A stretch of 64,000 nucleotides of DNA, from assembly GCA_950295325.1 (NCBI GenBank), contig OX485807.1, forward strand, positions 24,213,666-24,277,665, given 5' to 3'. This document shows, piece by piece, positions 33,501-45,098 of this stretch. The notes under the pieces were generated by a model, which saw only the letters and a program-made list of their open reading frames with translations, did no database searches and was not told where the DNA came from. How positions within the stretch are numbered: position 1 is the stretch's first letter; every line of letters starts with the position of its first letter. The stretch comes from Polytrichum commune. Taxonomy: Eukaryota; Streptophyta; Polytrichopsida; Polytrichales; Polytrichaceae. The translations under genes and the position numbers were made by a program.

Positions 33501-36500
33501 TATATTAGACTGTCATATGATAAGGGGAGATGAAGCAAGGGGGGGCGGGGGGGGGGGGTGGGGGTGGGGCCACAATGTGCAAAGAAAAGCAATGGCCCCT
33601 AAAGGACAGATATAGGAGGTGGGTTTCAAACACAGGGGAGTGCCGCTCACGGGTCCCCTCTTCCATACCCGGTCTCCCATTCTCACTCAAACTGGTTGGG
33701 CCTAATAAAGACCCCCCTCCCTCTCTACCGGCTAGCTAGCTGTGTGTATTTTGATAATGGTTTTGCAAGTTTTGGACATTTGGCACGTGAAAACTTGCAC
33801 AAAAGAAAAGTGCACGTCAATTGACATGCACAATTTAGAATTTGACTTGTAAAGAAAAAAACCAGACATCAATTGACACGTTAGAAATTGAAAAGATGCC
33901 TAATGCCAGGCATGTGACATTGAGGTGACAATTTAGAAGGAAATGTAGCTGCTAATTGACATCCACTTTTGTTTTTGAAAACGTCACGTGATGTTTTGGA
34001 TTTGAAGTTGGACATCAAATTAGATTTGTCAAACATACGCACTAGTAGCCAACTAGCTAGTTGTCTACCTATCTCCACGGCTTAGGGCTACATTGTGCAT
34101 CTATAACAATTGACAACGTGGTGGTGATGGTGCTACTGGTGAGGCCGTCACCTTGTTGTTCTCCATTGTTCCATATTTGTTTTCTGTTGTTATGAAGAGG
34201 TTGCGGGTGATGTATTATAAGTAAGGTATGTGGATTTTATTTGATTTGTTTTTCATGTTCTCCAACTTGTACTGATTAGATTTAAACAATTTAGAGAATT
34301 CGGAGACCTTCCCCGTTGAATTCCAAATTCTAGTATAGCATGCGGTGTAAGAAGGCAATGCATATCGGACAAGAACAATATCGCAATGTGTGAGGTATCA
34401 AGCAATTAAAGTGGGCCAAATGACTGGTAGAGCCAATGTTCCAAGTGGCTTTGGGTCCTCAAAGCATATGTGAGAATGGATCCCATCCTTGATCCATTTA
34501 TGGACACATGGCCACACCAAGGCTAGTTAGGCAGGAGCTTGCATGATGCAATAGGACACCATAGTCTTCCGGTGGAATTAAAAATAGGGTTTGGCATTAG
34601 TTTCAATACTAGGGTCATATTGTGCGTTGGGTGGAAGGTTGTCGGGCCACATGGATTCCAAAGATGGTCACAAGGTGAAAAAGAAGTTGATGGGCATGTC
34701 ATTCTTTGGATGAATCCTTCAATTTTTGAAACTCACCCTCATCGCCCTCTCATGCGTCACATACATGAGAGTGGATGTGATGAAGCCCATGTAGTCATCT
34801 TCCATTGCCCAATTCGTGTCAATTACCATGGCGTAATCAACTTGCATTGCCTCCAAGTATATTGGCAACAACGCTTCATACGTTTCCAAATTTTCACCAT
34901 GACCATCAATCCCAACCACTATTGATAACCTTGGTGTTCATGGTTAACACCCACAACATTTGTCAACTCCTCAATATGAGCCTTTGAGTCCCAAACCTCA
35001 TTCGCACATTCATCCCATACCAACCCCAGACTAGGATTTAATCATACTTGGATTTATGCACAAATATTTGAGAATCCCAACCGCCAACATGACGTATGCT
35101 AGATCACAAAACTACACAAATAGGGTGGTTGGCGAATATGAATTACAAACATTTGAAGTTGTGGTTGTTGCTTTTGTTGTTGTCAATTTATGTGTTTGTC
35201 CCCACAAGTGCTCATACCTTATTATTCTTGGACAAATGTTTTGTCCAAATATATTTAAATGTTGGTTTTGAATTCTTGTTCGTGGTCCAACGTCCACTTT
35301 TGTAACTCAGCCGACAACACTTCCACTGCATCTATGCCTACAACTACGCCTTGTGGTGGTGGATCTTTTGATGCCATCTCCACATCTACTGGTAAAGATG
35401 GTGCACATACCAAGTGGGGTTCATGCGGTGGTATCATCCAAATTATTTTCGCCCCATAGGTGTTTCAATCAATACTCTTAACACCATATTGTAATCAATG
35501 ATGTCAACGGAGTTTGAGGCTGGAGTCCCCTCCAGTTGATGACATGTGACCCTATGGAAATAAAAGATGGATGGGACTGCTTGAGGATGGGGTGGAGGCT
35601 GGAGATGAATGGAAATCAATGATTTACTGTTCCGGCCTAGTTCGGCACTAGGTACGATCCTTTCACGGCATGCCGCCTTAAAATTCGCACTAGTACAATG
35701 GATGTTTGGAACTTTGTTTGAACATTTTTGCAACATTAGGCTTGGAATGAATTTTTTCATCATATATGTCGGCTCCAAGTGCCTCCACACAATGGTAAAT
35801 ATTCACACACACCCCTTTTCATTTTGCCAACTAGGATTAAGAAAAATGTGAGATCCCGAGCCACCACAAATTGATGGGTTGTGTCTACCCTTTGGTGCAT
35901 TTGTTCTTCTCCTCCCATGTGTTCTACCATAGTCAACCCGGGAGACTTTCTTAGAGTCACCCCAAACCTAAATCCTGGCCATAGGAAGGATTTGCTGGTG
36001 TTTTTTCTTCATCCGTCTTTGTTGCCACTAAACCAATGATGATTGATTTGGATCCGATCAAATACACTATGGTAGCACTTCCAAATTGAGTGCTAACAAA
36101 CCAAAATTTATTTTATTTTAAATACACTTGAACTCGTGTCATTGCAACATACTATATTTAGTCATGATTAACTTAGAGACTATGAACATACAATTAAAAA
36201 AAACAAACACTCACAACAAGCTTTTGTAAAACTTATTGTCCATTCATGTGAATCACTAGAGTAACTTCATATAACAAAATGGCGAAGCAATGTGGTGTGA
36301 CTCATTGCTCACTCATACATAGGTACATTGGCTATGGTAGTTTATATGTAGTATGTGCACTGATGTCTATTGTGTATGTATCCTCATGTCAATGTATGCA
36401 ACTAAGAGTGCCTACTCAGTCTATATGATTTTCTTAATACTATTCCTTCATACTATATCCATGGATTCGTGTGGCTGCAACATCTTTAGTATGCCGTGAC

Positions 36501-37204
36501 CCGTTTTACCGTGGAATAACTTTTGGTTTTTACATGTGGCTAAACTTAAACTATCTAAAACACTTTCAAAATATTTTTTTACAAATTACATGTGTTTTTA
36601 AAATGCAATGCCGTAATCCAAACAATAAACACTGATTTGTGGATGCCACAATGTGATACCAAAATGTGGTGTGCAATGGATAATGTAATGTAGCGTAGTA
36701 TATAGAACCATTCGGTCACAAACCCCCAACGGGGCTTCTCCAACTCACCTTGGTTTCCAAATGGCAACAATTGTTATACAACTCATGTCCACCAAAGTGA
36801 GGCTAAAATGAGGTTGTGGGGTCCATATATACCCACGGGGAGGGCATCCATCAGATGTGAGTGCACAAGAAATCAACAAATGGCAAATGAGTGTTGAAGA
36901 TCAGTAAGGCATGTTGGAGGTTGATTGTCTCTTTCTAGTTTACTACCATATCGACTACAATTTTGCAATCGCATGTGCTTCTACAATTGACATGACAATC
37001 ACCCCAGTTGTTGACCATGGCGATTTAACCTTGGGTAAATTGTTAGACCCCCTCCCCCGTCCAAGTCCCTGGTTGAGGCATAAAGCCGGCCAGGGATGGA
37101 GGGCAAGCGAATCGGAGTCGTCCTTTCTCTACGTGCAGGGTTCACCCATAATTTTCCACTTTTTGGGTTGCCCGAACGCTTGCCCGGCTTGCTACCCCAT
37201 TGTG
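33501..37204. other. long stretch without a supported gene
   Basis: Contains a run of 12 G at 33547-33558; a minus-strand sequence near 33600-33690 with a decayed B-box-like word (TGTTTGAAACC) that could be SINE-derived; a short family G start-like word at 34225-34265; and a GC-rich patch at 37020-37195. Open frames of 60-130 codons occur on both strands between 34540 and 35960, none recognised. Confidence 0.3.
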
Positions 37205-37212
37205 TATAAGAC

Positions 37213-37439
37213 CGGTGATCTGGGAGATTTTTTGACATAACCACTGGCGATCTTAGTGCTTGCAAGTCCAACCGGTGGCATGTTGACATCCTGTGGTTTT
37301 CCCTTATTAAATTGGGGTATATTCTATAAATCCCTCTAAAATGATCGGTAAATTTTTCTGTAGTCTTGACCTTCAACCGGTTATTTCTCAAACTCAACCG
37401 GTTTAATTACAACTAACTGCCGGCTCTCCACGATCATAG
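37213..37439 (+). mobile_element. family A MITE, copy A4 (complete)
   Basis: 227 bp flanked by TATAAGAC (37205-37212 and 37440-37447), an 8-bp duplication that fits hAT-like transposition. The ends read CGGTGATCTGGGAG and, inverted, CTATGATCGTGGAG. The interior carries several ACCGGTT words as in A2. Its right half takes part in the inverted arm shared with 46150-46470. Confidence 0.75.
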
Positions 37440-37645
37440 TATAAGACGGGTATGCGGCCACACTAGGGGAACTTGCAACTCCACAAGACAAGGTGGACGG
37501 GTCATAAATGGTTACTTATGCTCCAACTAGCCCGCGTCTCCTAGGGTATGGAACATGCAATTAGCACGAGATGGTTAGCAATCTAAATCGAAGTTGCATC
37601 CACTTTCCTCATAATTTTGGAGCGCGAATGACAAAGAAATATTCA
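37348..37645 (+). repeat. left inverted arm of the 9.1-kb block
   Basis: About 300 bp matching the reverse complement of 46150-46470 with only scattered differences; it includes the right half of A4, about 55 bp of spacer (TATGCGGCCACACTAGGGGA region) and the left part of a family B copy (from 37495). The match is far closer than that between other copies of families A and B, so the two arms share a recent common origin. Confidence 0.8.
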
Positions 37646-37916
37646 TGTGGCACACTTTTGAAAAGAAATAGTATGATTTGACAAAACCTCAGAGAACAAT
37701 GCATTGCCAAAGTTTAGTCAACTTCACAAAATTATGCATCACTACAAAATCTATGCATCGATCATGTAAATCAACATGATAATATATATATATGTAAATA
37801 TTTACTTATTTATTTAGAATTCAATATATACAACATTCAAATATGTAATGTTCTAGGTACAATGTCCAAAACAAATTCTTGACTTTGTTTTTTGAAATGG
37901 TGTTGAATGAAATCAA

Positions 37917-39751
37917 TTACATTGTATACTGGTACCATACATTTTCATTTGGAAATCGTATCCCCCATATAACCACCCCATTTTTGAAGTCAATCCTATA
38001 TGATTGACAATGCTCACTTAAAGTGGCATAATTGAAATCTGCTGATTTTTCTGGATACCATTTATCCTCATCTATGAAATACATTTCTATTGCACGACCA
38101 ATGAAAGATCCATTTGCCCCATCCACACATGTAGGTTGAACATTCCTATTCACCTCGAGAGAACAATTTTTGCAGAATACAATCCTCTCTTCTGTAAGCA
38201 TGACATTGTGGGTGCCACAAGCACTACAAGTTTGTTTTTTCAGTTTTGGTAATCGGGGTCGACTATGTTTCTTTGCCACATATTGACGTCGATGACTCTC
38301 AAAATTGGCATCGGGTCGAGGAAATTAAAGTAACGTTGGTCAACGTTGTTGAGTAACGTTGTTGCAATAGACGACTCACCAATATCATGAATATGTTTTG
38401 TTTTTGGCACATTAAATCCAAGCCTTGTCCATGTCACATTCCTTTGTTGAGTCTCTATGTTACTTCCGGCACGCGGCATAAAGCTTGTTTGTGGCCGAGC
38501 TATCATCTTTTCCACTGCAACCATCCATTTTCTTAATTTTGAATTTTGCTCACGAATTTTATTTTTGATCAATAGATAATGCTCCAATATTAAAGCTCTG
38601 CAATGATTTTTGAAGATCTTCAATCTCCTTATAGAACTCAACATCGTCATTGACTGTCTCGAAGGTTCTTGCAATCTTTATTTCTTCTTCATTGGATGGT
38701 AGTTCCTCATAAATTGCATTGTGTATGTTGAAGGTATCTTATTCTATAACACCCCGTACATTGTAGTAACTTTTGTCGACAATCTTTTTCAAAGCCAACA
38801 TGTGTTTGCATCTTGATTGAGTATCAACACAATCACATTGTTCGGATCCCATCAACACTATGTACCATAAACCCTCTTTAGTTTGAGACCGCATTTCAAA
38901 TACTAAACTGAATATGTCTACTTCACGAAGAACTTGAGAAGAATCTTCCAAATGTTTTTTCAAAAATCTTTTGAGTTTTTTGAGTTTGTTGGTGTGGAAT
39001 TTGGTAGATCCACGAAAATAATATTTTTCCGATTCACTTATCTTTTGTCGTTCTTTATAATGCTCAATCAAAGTCATATCCCCATTCGTTCTCCATTGAG
39101 ACTTGGGTCGCTAATAATAGCTAAAACTAGCTCATCCAACCTGCGATTAACTTTTCTTCGCAATAATGTGTATTTGATGAAATGCCACATTCTTTCTACA
39201 AGGTTGGTGGTGTCAACAAACCCATTGGGAAATAACCTTCCAAATCTAGTCCACATTGTTCTATAATAACAATTTTTGCATGTCCAACCTACATTCACAT
39301 ATCTCATAACAACTGCAATATGTCCATAATCTTCTTTGAATGTATTATAGTTATCTTCAAATTCTATTTCGGACTCTGCATCCATCAACGTACACATTTC
39401 TTTATATAATTCATCTCTTTCATTTTCACCAACTTTAGGTAGAAGATTTTTCACACATGTTTTTTTCGTATGAAAGTTGCACAACAAAATAGGACATTTT
39501 GTCTGTGTCCCTCTCACAACACCATTTTTCCAACAATGTGGATCCATTTGAATGACGGCTCTACAAGAATCGTACTCTCTTTTGTTTTTGTCATTAACAA
39601 TCGCGTTGGGACGAACGTCTCCCAGAACTTCAATTTTTTTTTCATTGTTAATTAAAGCAATTCCCTCATGTCCACTACTTTTATAATTAAAACATAACAT
39701 CAGGAACATAGGCATTCCGATGCCTTCCTCGTTAGGACATACAACTCCAAA
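37917..39751 (-). pseudogene. Mutator-like (MULE) transposase, C-terminal half, decayed
   Basis: This half carries the end of the MULE catalytic domain and the DNA/metal-binding tail of a cut-and-paste transposase. From the insertion point it reads GVVCPNEEGIGMPMFLML, then CNFHTKKTCVKNLLPKV, DTTNLVERMWHFIKYTLLRR, a SWIM zinc finger (CDCVDTQSRCKHMLALKK near 38800) and a C-terminal cysteine cluster (CSACGTHN...FCKNC near 38170-38210). It is broken by a frameshift near 39074, an in-frame TAA at 38739 behind which the same frame continues (DTFNIHNAIYEELPSNEEE), and further shifts near 38560 and 38270. The 5' half lies beyond the Tigger insertion at 43033-44483. A functional enzyme cannot be made from it. 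Confidence 0.85.
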
Positions 39752-39956
39752 TACACCCTAACCTTGATAATATCACACCCTCCGTTTCACCAAAAAGTGT
39801 GATATAAACAAGGTGTGTGCATAATGTGATATTATCAAAAAATATGTAGAAAATCAAAATATAATTACAATTAGATTTTTTAAATAACAAATACGAGACT
39901 TCAATGTTTTTGAATGTAAAATCTAATTCAAAATTGTGAATAACAACAAGAGCACA

Positions 39957-41676
39957 TCATAATGTGTCATTGAGATCAAGTAAAGACCTCTCACTAGAGA
40001 CAAAGAAGCTTCTAATGTCACATTGTTTTGTTGATGTTAAATGTGCAACACCAATTCTAATGAGTTTGTCATGGATTTTTTCCATTTCTAAGAACTCATG
40101 AGTGCTGAAAATCTGAGAACCTTGGCTAGCCATAAAATTCAAAACATCTTTAGCATATTTTTTGTGCATCGCTTAGCTTCACTACTTTAGACTCATCATC
40201 ACTGCTATCAACAATCAATGGGTCCACTTCCATGGAATCAAGAACTTGTTCGCCATCTTGCACTAATTGCACAAGCTCCTTAGTAGAAAATTCCACCTCA
40301 AAATCATCTTCACCTTCCATGTTTATGTACTCCAAAGGACAAAACTTTTCTACAGGCTTGCCTTCAACATCCAAACCCAAATTTAATGCGGCGATGAGTC
40401 TACCCAATTCCAAAGTTGCTTCCTCCACTTTGGACTTCATACGTTCATCAAGATTGTTTATATTTGCATTCCACTCTGCAGGCAATATGGCGGACTTTCT
40501 CCAACAATTTCTAATGGTTTGATCATCTAATTCATGCCATGCCGCCACACACCATAGCATAGCTTGAAATACATCAACATTCAATTTCCCCAAATCTTCA
40601 TTTGAGTTGTAATCAATTTGTTGCAAAGTCCAGGCAACAAGCTTGCGCTTATAACACATTTTGAATGCTGCAATCACTCCTTGATCCAAAGGCTGAACAA
40701 CTGAAGTCACATTTGGTGGAAGGAACAAGATAGTGATATGGGAGAGTACAAAAGCATCAAACCCATCTATAACTTTCTTGACCTCACCATGAATATCATG
40801 GCTTCCTGCATTATCCACAATAATGCAAATCTTTATGTTTTTCAATGTCATTCTTCGGTTCTCACTCTTCACCCAATGTGTAAAAACATCACCATTCATC
40901 CAGGCTGAATTGTTAGAATAATAGTGTACTGTCCTATTTGGATCAAAATTCCGAGGAAAGCATCTGGGATGCGCTGCTTTGTGAATGAAAACAAGCTTCA
41001 ATCGCTCCTTCCCTGAGATATTAGTGCAAAGCCCCAATGTCACACGGTCCTTCTTTTTCTTATTTCCTTTCGCCTTCCCAATATTCAAAGTCTTATAAGG
41101 AGAGGCTCTATAATACAAACCTGTCTCATCAAAATTGAAGATGTCTTTTGGATCATATTTCTTCAATATGAATGGGATCTTTGCTATGGCCAATGCAACT
41201 CCAACTCCATCCGCATCTTCACTTTCTCCATGCAGATAATAACACTTTATTCCATGTCGAGTTTTGAAATTTTGCAACCACCCATGAGAAAGCTTGAACT
41301 CGGTATCATATATGCCAAATGAATCCCTCAATTCCTTAGCCTTTTGCATAATGACATCATCAGTTACTACTCCCCTCCGTGCTTTGACCTGTCCAAACCA
41401 TAAAACCAAAGCTTTTTCAAGCTGAGGCCATTTTCCAACTCGAGCGCGTCGTACATTGCCTTCACGCACACATGTATCCATGTTCATCCACTTCTCTTTT
41501 GAACGAAGAATCTTGGAAATAGTGGTCCGATCCACAAGCTTGAATTTATGTTGATCCACCATATACTGTGCAAGGTCTTCATGTTTCAAACCTGGATGAG
41601 CTTTGTGGACTTCACAAATTTTCCTCTTATCAGAGGTTGATAAATCTACTCGTTTGCGCGTGGATTTACTTGCCAT
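39957..41676 (-). CDS. pogo/Tigger transposase (frameshifted near the C-terminus)
   Basis: DDE transposase that would bind the Tigger ends and move the element by cutting and pasting at TA sites. The ATG at 41676 opens a 508-codon frame. Residues about 8-60 form a CENP-B-type N-terminal helix-turn-helix (STSDKRKICEVHKAHPGLKH), residues about 75-145 the second CENPB/Tc5-type DNA-binding domain (KWPQLEKALVLWFGQ...LSHGWLQNFKTRHGI). The catalytic domain shows FNFDETGLY (D183), IIVDNAGSH (D288) and QPLDQGVIAAF (D331), so the triad is present. The frame stops at 40150 just after a run of six A; one base out of frame the sequence continues 70 codons to 39957 and ends DIRSFFVSSERSLLDLNDTL. IRSFF is a word I associate with Tigger C-termini. 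A one-base loss in the A run, real or a sequencing error, is the simplest explanation. Otherwise intact, so this may be a recent insertion. Confidence 0.9.
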
Positions 41677-42905
41677 TGGAAGTACCTATTTTTGCCAAAC
41701 CATTCCCCCAAATGAGCACTCAAAAATCCCAGGATTTGTTTCAAAATTTGAAGGTAAATTGCTAAATAATTCTTCTAGTAGATGTTGAGGTTTGATTGTT
41801 GGTTCTCTAGTCACTCAATTCACCGTGTGCTCTAATGTGGTGATCACAACAAATTTGCAGAGAATTATGACCAATGTTCCCACGATTCCAAATGAGCAAA
41901 GAAATATATGGATTCAAGACTTCAGGAAAATTATTGATATCAACATATATACAAGCAAGAGCAAGGACAGAACTTAGAACCAAACATTCAAAGCTGTGGA
42001 ATGCAAGTTATAAGGGGAAGAAACCCACCACCACCACCAAGGACAGAACTTAGAACTAGGCACCACCAAGTGCCTAGTATTGTCAAAAATTTGTTTTAAG
42101 GTCAAATAACTAAACTGCGCAACATTTGGGGGGGTTTACTGTCAAAGTAGGATAGAAGTTTGCAGATTCAGTGCCCAGAATCTATAAAAGGTGACAAAAA
42201 AACTCAGCTCAAGAATATCCTATAGAAATCTCAAATAGTTCTAAGGTTCTAGAAATCTGCAAATTCAGTGAGCAGAGTCCATATGCTCCTATGCTTCACA
42301 AAGCCCACCAAAATGACTTCAAAGCCCTTAATTCAATGACTTGCTTGGGACTGCACTGTATGTAGGCTAAATTGGTGCACTACTTCATCTGAATTTAACC
42401 AGCTGGTAGTTACAGATGAACATGTGAAGGTCAAGACTTCAGGAAAATTACTGATATCAACATATTTACAAGCAAGAGCAAGGACAGAACTTAGAACCAA
42501 ACATTCAAATTTGTGGAATGCAAGTTATAAGGGGAAGAAACCCACCACCACCACCAAGTTGCTGTGAATCGAAAAATCAACAGCATGAAAAATCAGCAAC
42601 AGGAAAAATCAGCAGGAAGTGTATCTGTGTGTTTGTGAACTTCCACCTTTGGCCTCAACTTACAGACAACTACGAGTATGTAGAATTGAGCATTTGGACT
42701 CCCAAACACGTTTGAAATTTGAAATTACACAAGGCATCCCACTATGCCGAAAGCATTGAATGAGAGCTCATTCAATGACCCCCAATATGCTTTGCTTTAG
42801 CCCATGCTCACCCATGAACAATAATATCGAACCCATGCCCACCCATACAATCCATCCATACTTGATATTATCACATTTACACTACGGATTTTGAAAAAAA
42901 ATAAT
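41677..42905 (-). promoter_or_regulatory. non-coding leader of the Tigger transposase
   Basis: About 1.2 kb between the transposase ATG and the right terminal repeats, without coding character. It should hold the promoter, though no clear TATA position could be fixed. It contains two near-identical 128-bp direct repeats (41914-42041 and 42431-42558) that include a CCACCACCACCACCAAG tract. Confidence 0.45.
41914..42558 (+). repeat. 128-bp direct repeat pair in the Tigger leader
   Basis: Copies 41914-42041 and 42431-42558 are 517 bp apart and differ at only a handful of positions. Shared words include AAGCAAGAGCAAGGACAGAA and GCAAGTTATAAGGGGAAGAA. The first copy is followed by a short repeat of its own GGACAGAACTTAGAA word. 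Confidence 0.85.
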
Positions 42906-43032
42906 GACATTATCAAGGGTGATAGGGATAATAACGAGGGAGTTTTACACTATGAAAATCGGTTTCAAACTTTTAGGTGACAATATCAAGGTGTTCTATT
43001 AACAAGGGTGACATTATCAAGGTTAGACTGTA

Positions 43033-44483
43033 GTGGCATGTTGTATTGGTTAGTCTTGAATGTTGAATCAACTGCCCACGCTGAATTTGGTGTCAACCTC
43101 TTTGCAAGTTGTAGCATCCAACCATCCATCATAATAAGAACAAACGGTCTTTTGTAAGGATCCACATTGCATGGATCATATATTCAGAAAAATATAATAT
43201 TTTTCTTTTCCTCCCAATCAAGAATGTAAGCATATACATTTGTTCAATCATTTCGTGATATCACATTCAACACTTGGAGATTCCATGCAATGTTTCCAAC
43301 ATCCTTTGAGGTAAGTCAAAACCGAAAAGAAACTTGTTCATGAGGAGGTGCAACTTCACTTAAAAACCTTGCTCTCCGTCTCGATGCCAAAAGAACAGCT
43401 TGTACATCTTTTAGGGTTGTCAAACTTTCTTCGCAATAATAGATGGCTTGAGGATGTATCGGAAGAAAAAACTAGTCAACATTAGAGCATGGTTCATGTA
43501 TGGTGTGGTTTCTTAAGTATAATTTAGCTTGAGCACCTTCGATTTTCTCCACATCCAATGACAAGCTCACATCCTTCTGTTCTGCATATGGATCTACAAC
43601 TTTCAAAACAAACTCACACTCCCAATGCTTTGAAACAAATTGTTCATGTGTGGTTACACTTTGTAAATTGGATTTTTCGTTTATCTCGATGGTACACCGC
43701 ACCTCGATGACAACTGTACAAAGTCACAATTGCCTTGAATGGTCTTGTATTTACTTTCCAAGTCTTGAACTTAACTAAGTTCACCTTGTAGTCTAATATG
43801 ATGTCTTCTATGGCATTTTTTAACTCTTGCATAGGAACTTCAAATTGGACATCATACAAGCGTTATGTGCGTTTTTTTTATGAAGAACTTGTTGGAAATT
43901 CTTCCTTAACTTTCTTAGATTTGTAATGTGGATATTGATGTATATACTCCTAAATGTATTCCCATGGGATTCCATGCGATTGTTGCTCGATCATCCATCC
44001 CTTCTCTTTTAATTGTGTTGTAGTTGCATTGTTTCCCCGATGACCTTCTTCATACACTGATCGCACAATATGTCCCCACTCTTCAAACCATGGTAGTTTC
44101 AAAGATGGACTCTTTTTGTTGCAAAGATGAAATTCTTCAAGAAGTTGAAGTTGTGCGGTCAACTTCTTCCACTTTCATAAAATGACTTGATAGTTCACCA
44201 AGTGTGCATCTTCACCATCTTGAAAAGTAGGATCCGCCGCAATAATCATATCGACGGATGGTGTAAAATTATGCTTTAGAGACTCAGCCATCAATATGTA
44301 TGATTTTTCTGTGAAAGCATAACATCTATCTGGAATAAACCACATTAGATTTACATGTTTTGTTTTTGGTTGAGTGGGTTGATCTTCTTCTAATTCTTCT
44401 TCACTACTATCATCAAATTCATATTCCAAATCACTCTCTGAGTCTTCTAGAATGTAATTGAAACTGTGAAGCATGTTCTCCAT
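43033..44483 (-). pseudogene. Mutator-like (MULE) transposase, N-terminal half, decayed
   Basis: The start is taken at ATG 44483. The first 100 codons are acidic (SEEELEEDQPTQPKTK) and followed by DRCYAFTEKSYIL; then come short pieces in shifting frames (43472-44162). From 43450 to the insertion point one frame is readable throughout: SLTTLKDVQAVLLASRRAR, SKDVGNIAWNLQVLNVISRN, AYILDWEEKKNII, DPYKRPFVLIMMDGWML, and then the catalytic start NSAWAVDSTFKTNQYNMPLF, in which the D of VDSTFKTN is the expected first acidic residue. Three TGA codons (43316, 43244, 43184) interrupt this stretch, all in the same frame. The gene continues on the other side of the Tigger element. Upstream, 45099-45835 is a tandem repeat. 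Confidence 0.8.
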
Positions 44484-45098
44484 GTTTGAACGAATATCTA
44501 TACAACTAAATTACATCCTAGATTGCTCAAATACAATACAAATTTATCTCATAGTTTGAAAGAGAAATATAATATTATTATACCTTAAAACATGGATACT
44601 TTGGTGAGCATATATATAAATGCCCACACTCTTACTGAAAATAAAATATATATACACTCAAGCTTTCACTTAAAGTAAAATATATACACACTCAAGCTTT
44701 TACTTAAAATGCATTGTATGCACACTCAAAATTCTACTTTAAGTGAAAAAAAACTTATTTTAAATAATAATTTTTACAAGAAATTATATCAAAATATCAA
44801 AACCTATTTTATTAGAAATCTTTATTGCACAACATGGTTTTCTATTGTGGAATCCATCATTCAACCAAAAGTAAGATCTTATGAAGTTAGTTTATGGTTA
44901 TAATGTTTTTTAATATTATTTAAGCCTAAAAAATTTAGCGACTCGTTGATATGACCATAGCAAATATCACATGAACTTAAAAATATATAAAAAAAATTCA
45001 TGAACTTATGACTAGTTCAACAGATGTCACCTAATCTCAATCGAATTTATAATGTTTAGACAATCCATAAAGTTTCCTTTCATTGCGGTCAATTAAAC

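Larger units (their letters stand above)
39754..43030 (-). mobile_element. pogo/Tigger transposon (3.28 kb)
   Basis: A class II element inserted in the MULE pseudogene. It is flanked by TA (39752-39753 and 43031-43032), the duplication made by the Tc1/mariner superfamily. Ends: CACCCTAACCTTGATAATAT at the left and, inverted, CAGTCTAACCTTGATAATGT at the right. The terminal core recurs just inside both ends (39798-39812, 39826-39838; 42906-42918, 42977-42991), likely transposase-binding sites. It encodes one transposase (minus strand) after a non-coding leader of about 1.35 kb that contains a 128-bp direct repeat. Removing it and one TA restores an open MULE frame. Confidence 0.9.

Noticed and set aside
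34539-35960. Cluster of open frames on both strands
   Set aside because: Frames on both strands are equally open, short and without recognised motifs; I could not join them into one decayed gene as I could for the MULE and LINE relics.
36999-37397. 132-codon minus-strand frame
   Set aside because: It runs through the non-coding family A element and a GC-rich patch; the length is due to composition.
43184-43318. UGA read as tryptophan or selenocysteine in the MULE gene
   Set aside because: The same gene has frameshifts and a TAA, so it is a decayed copy. Simple cytosine deamination explains the TGA codons without recoding.
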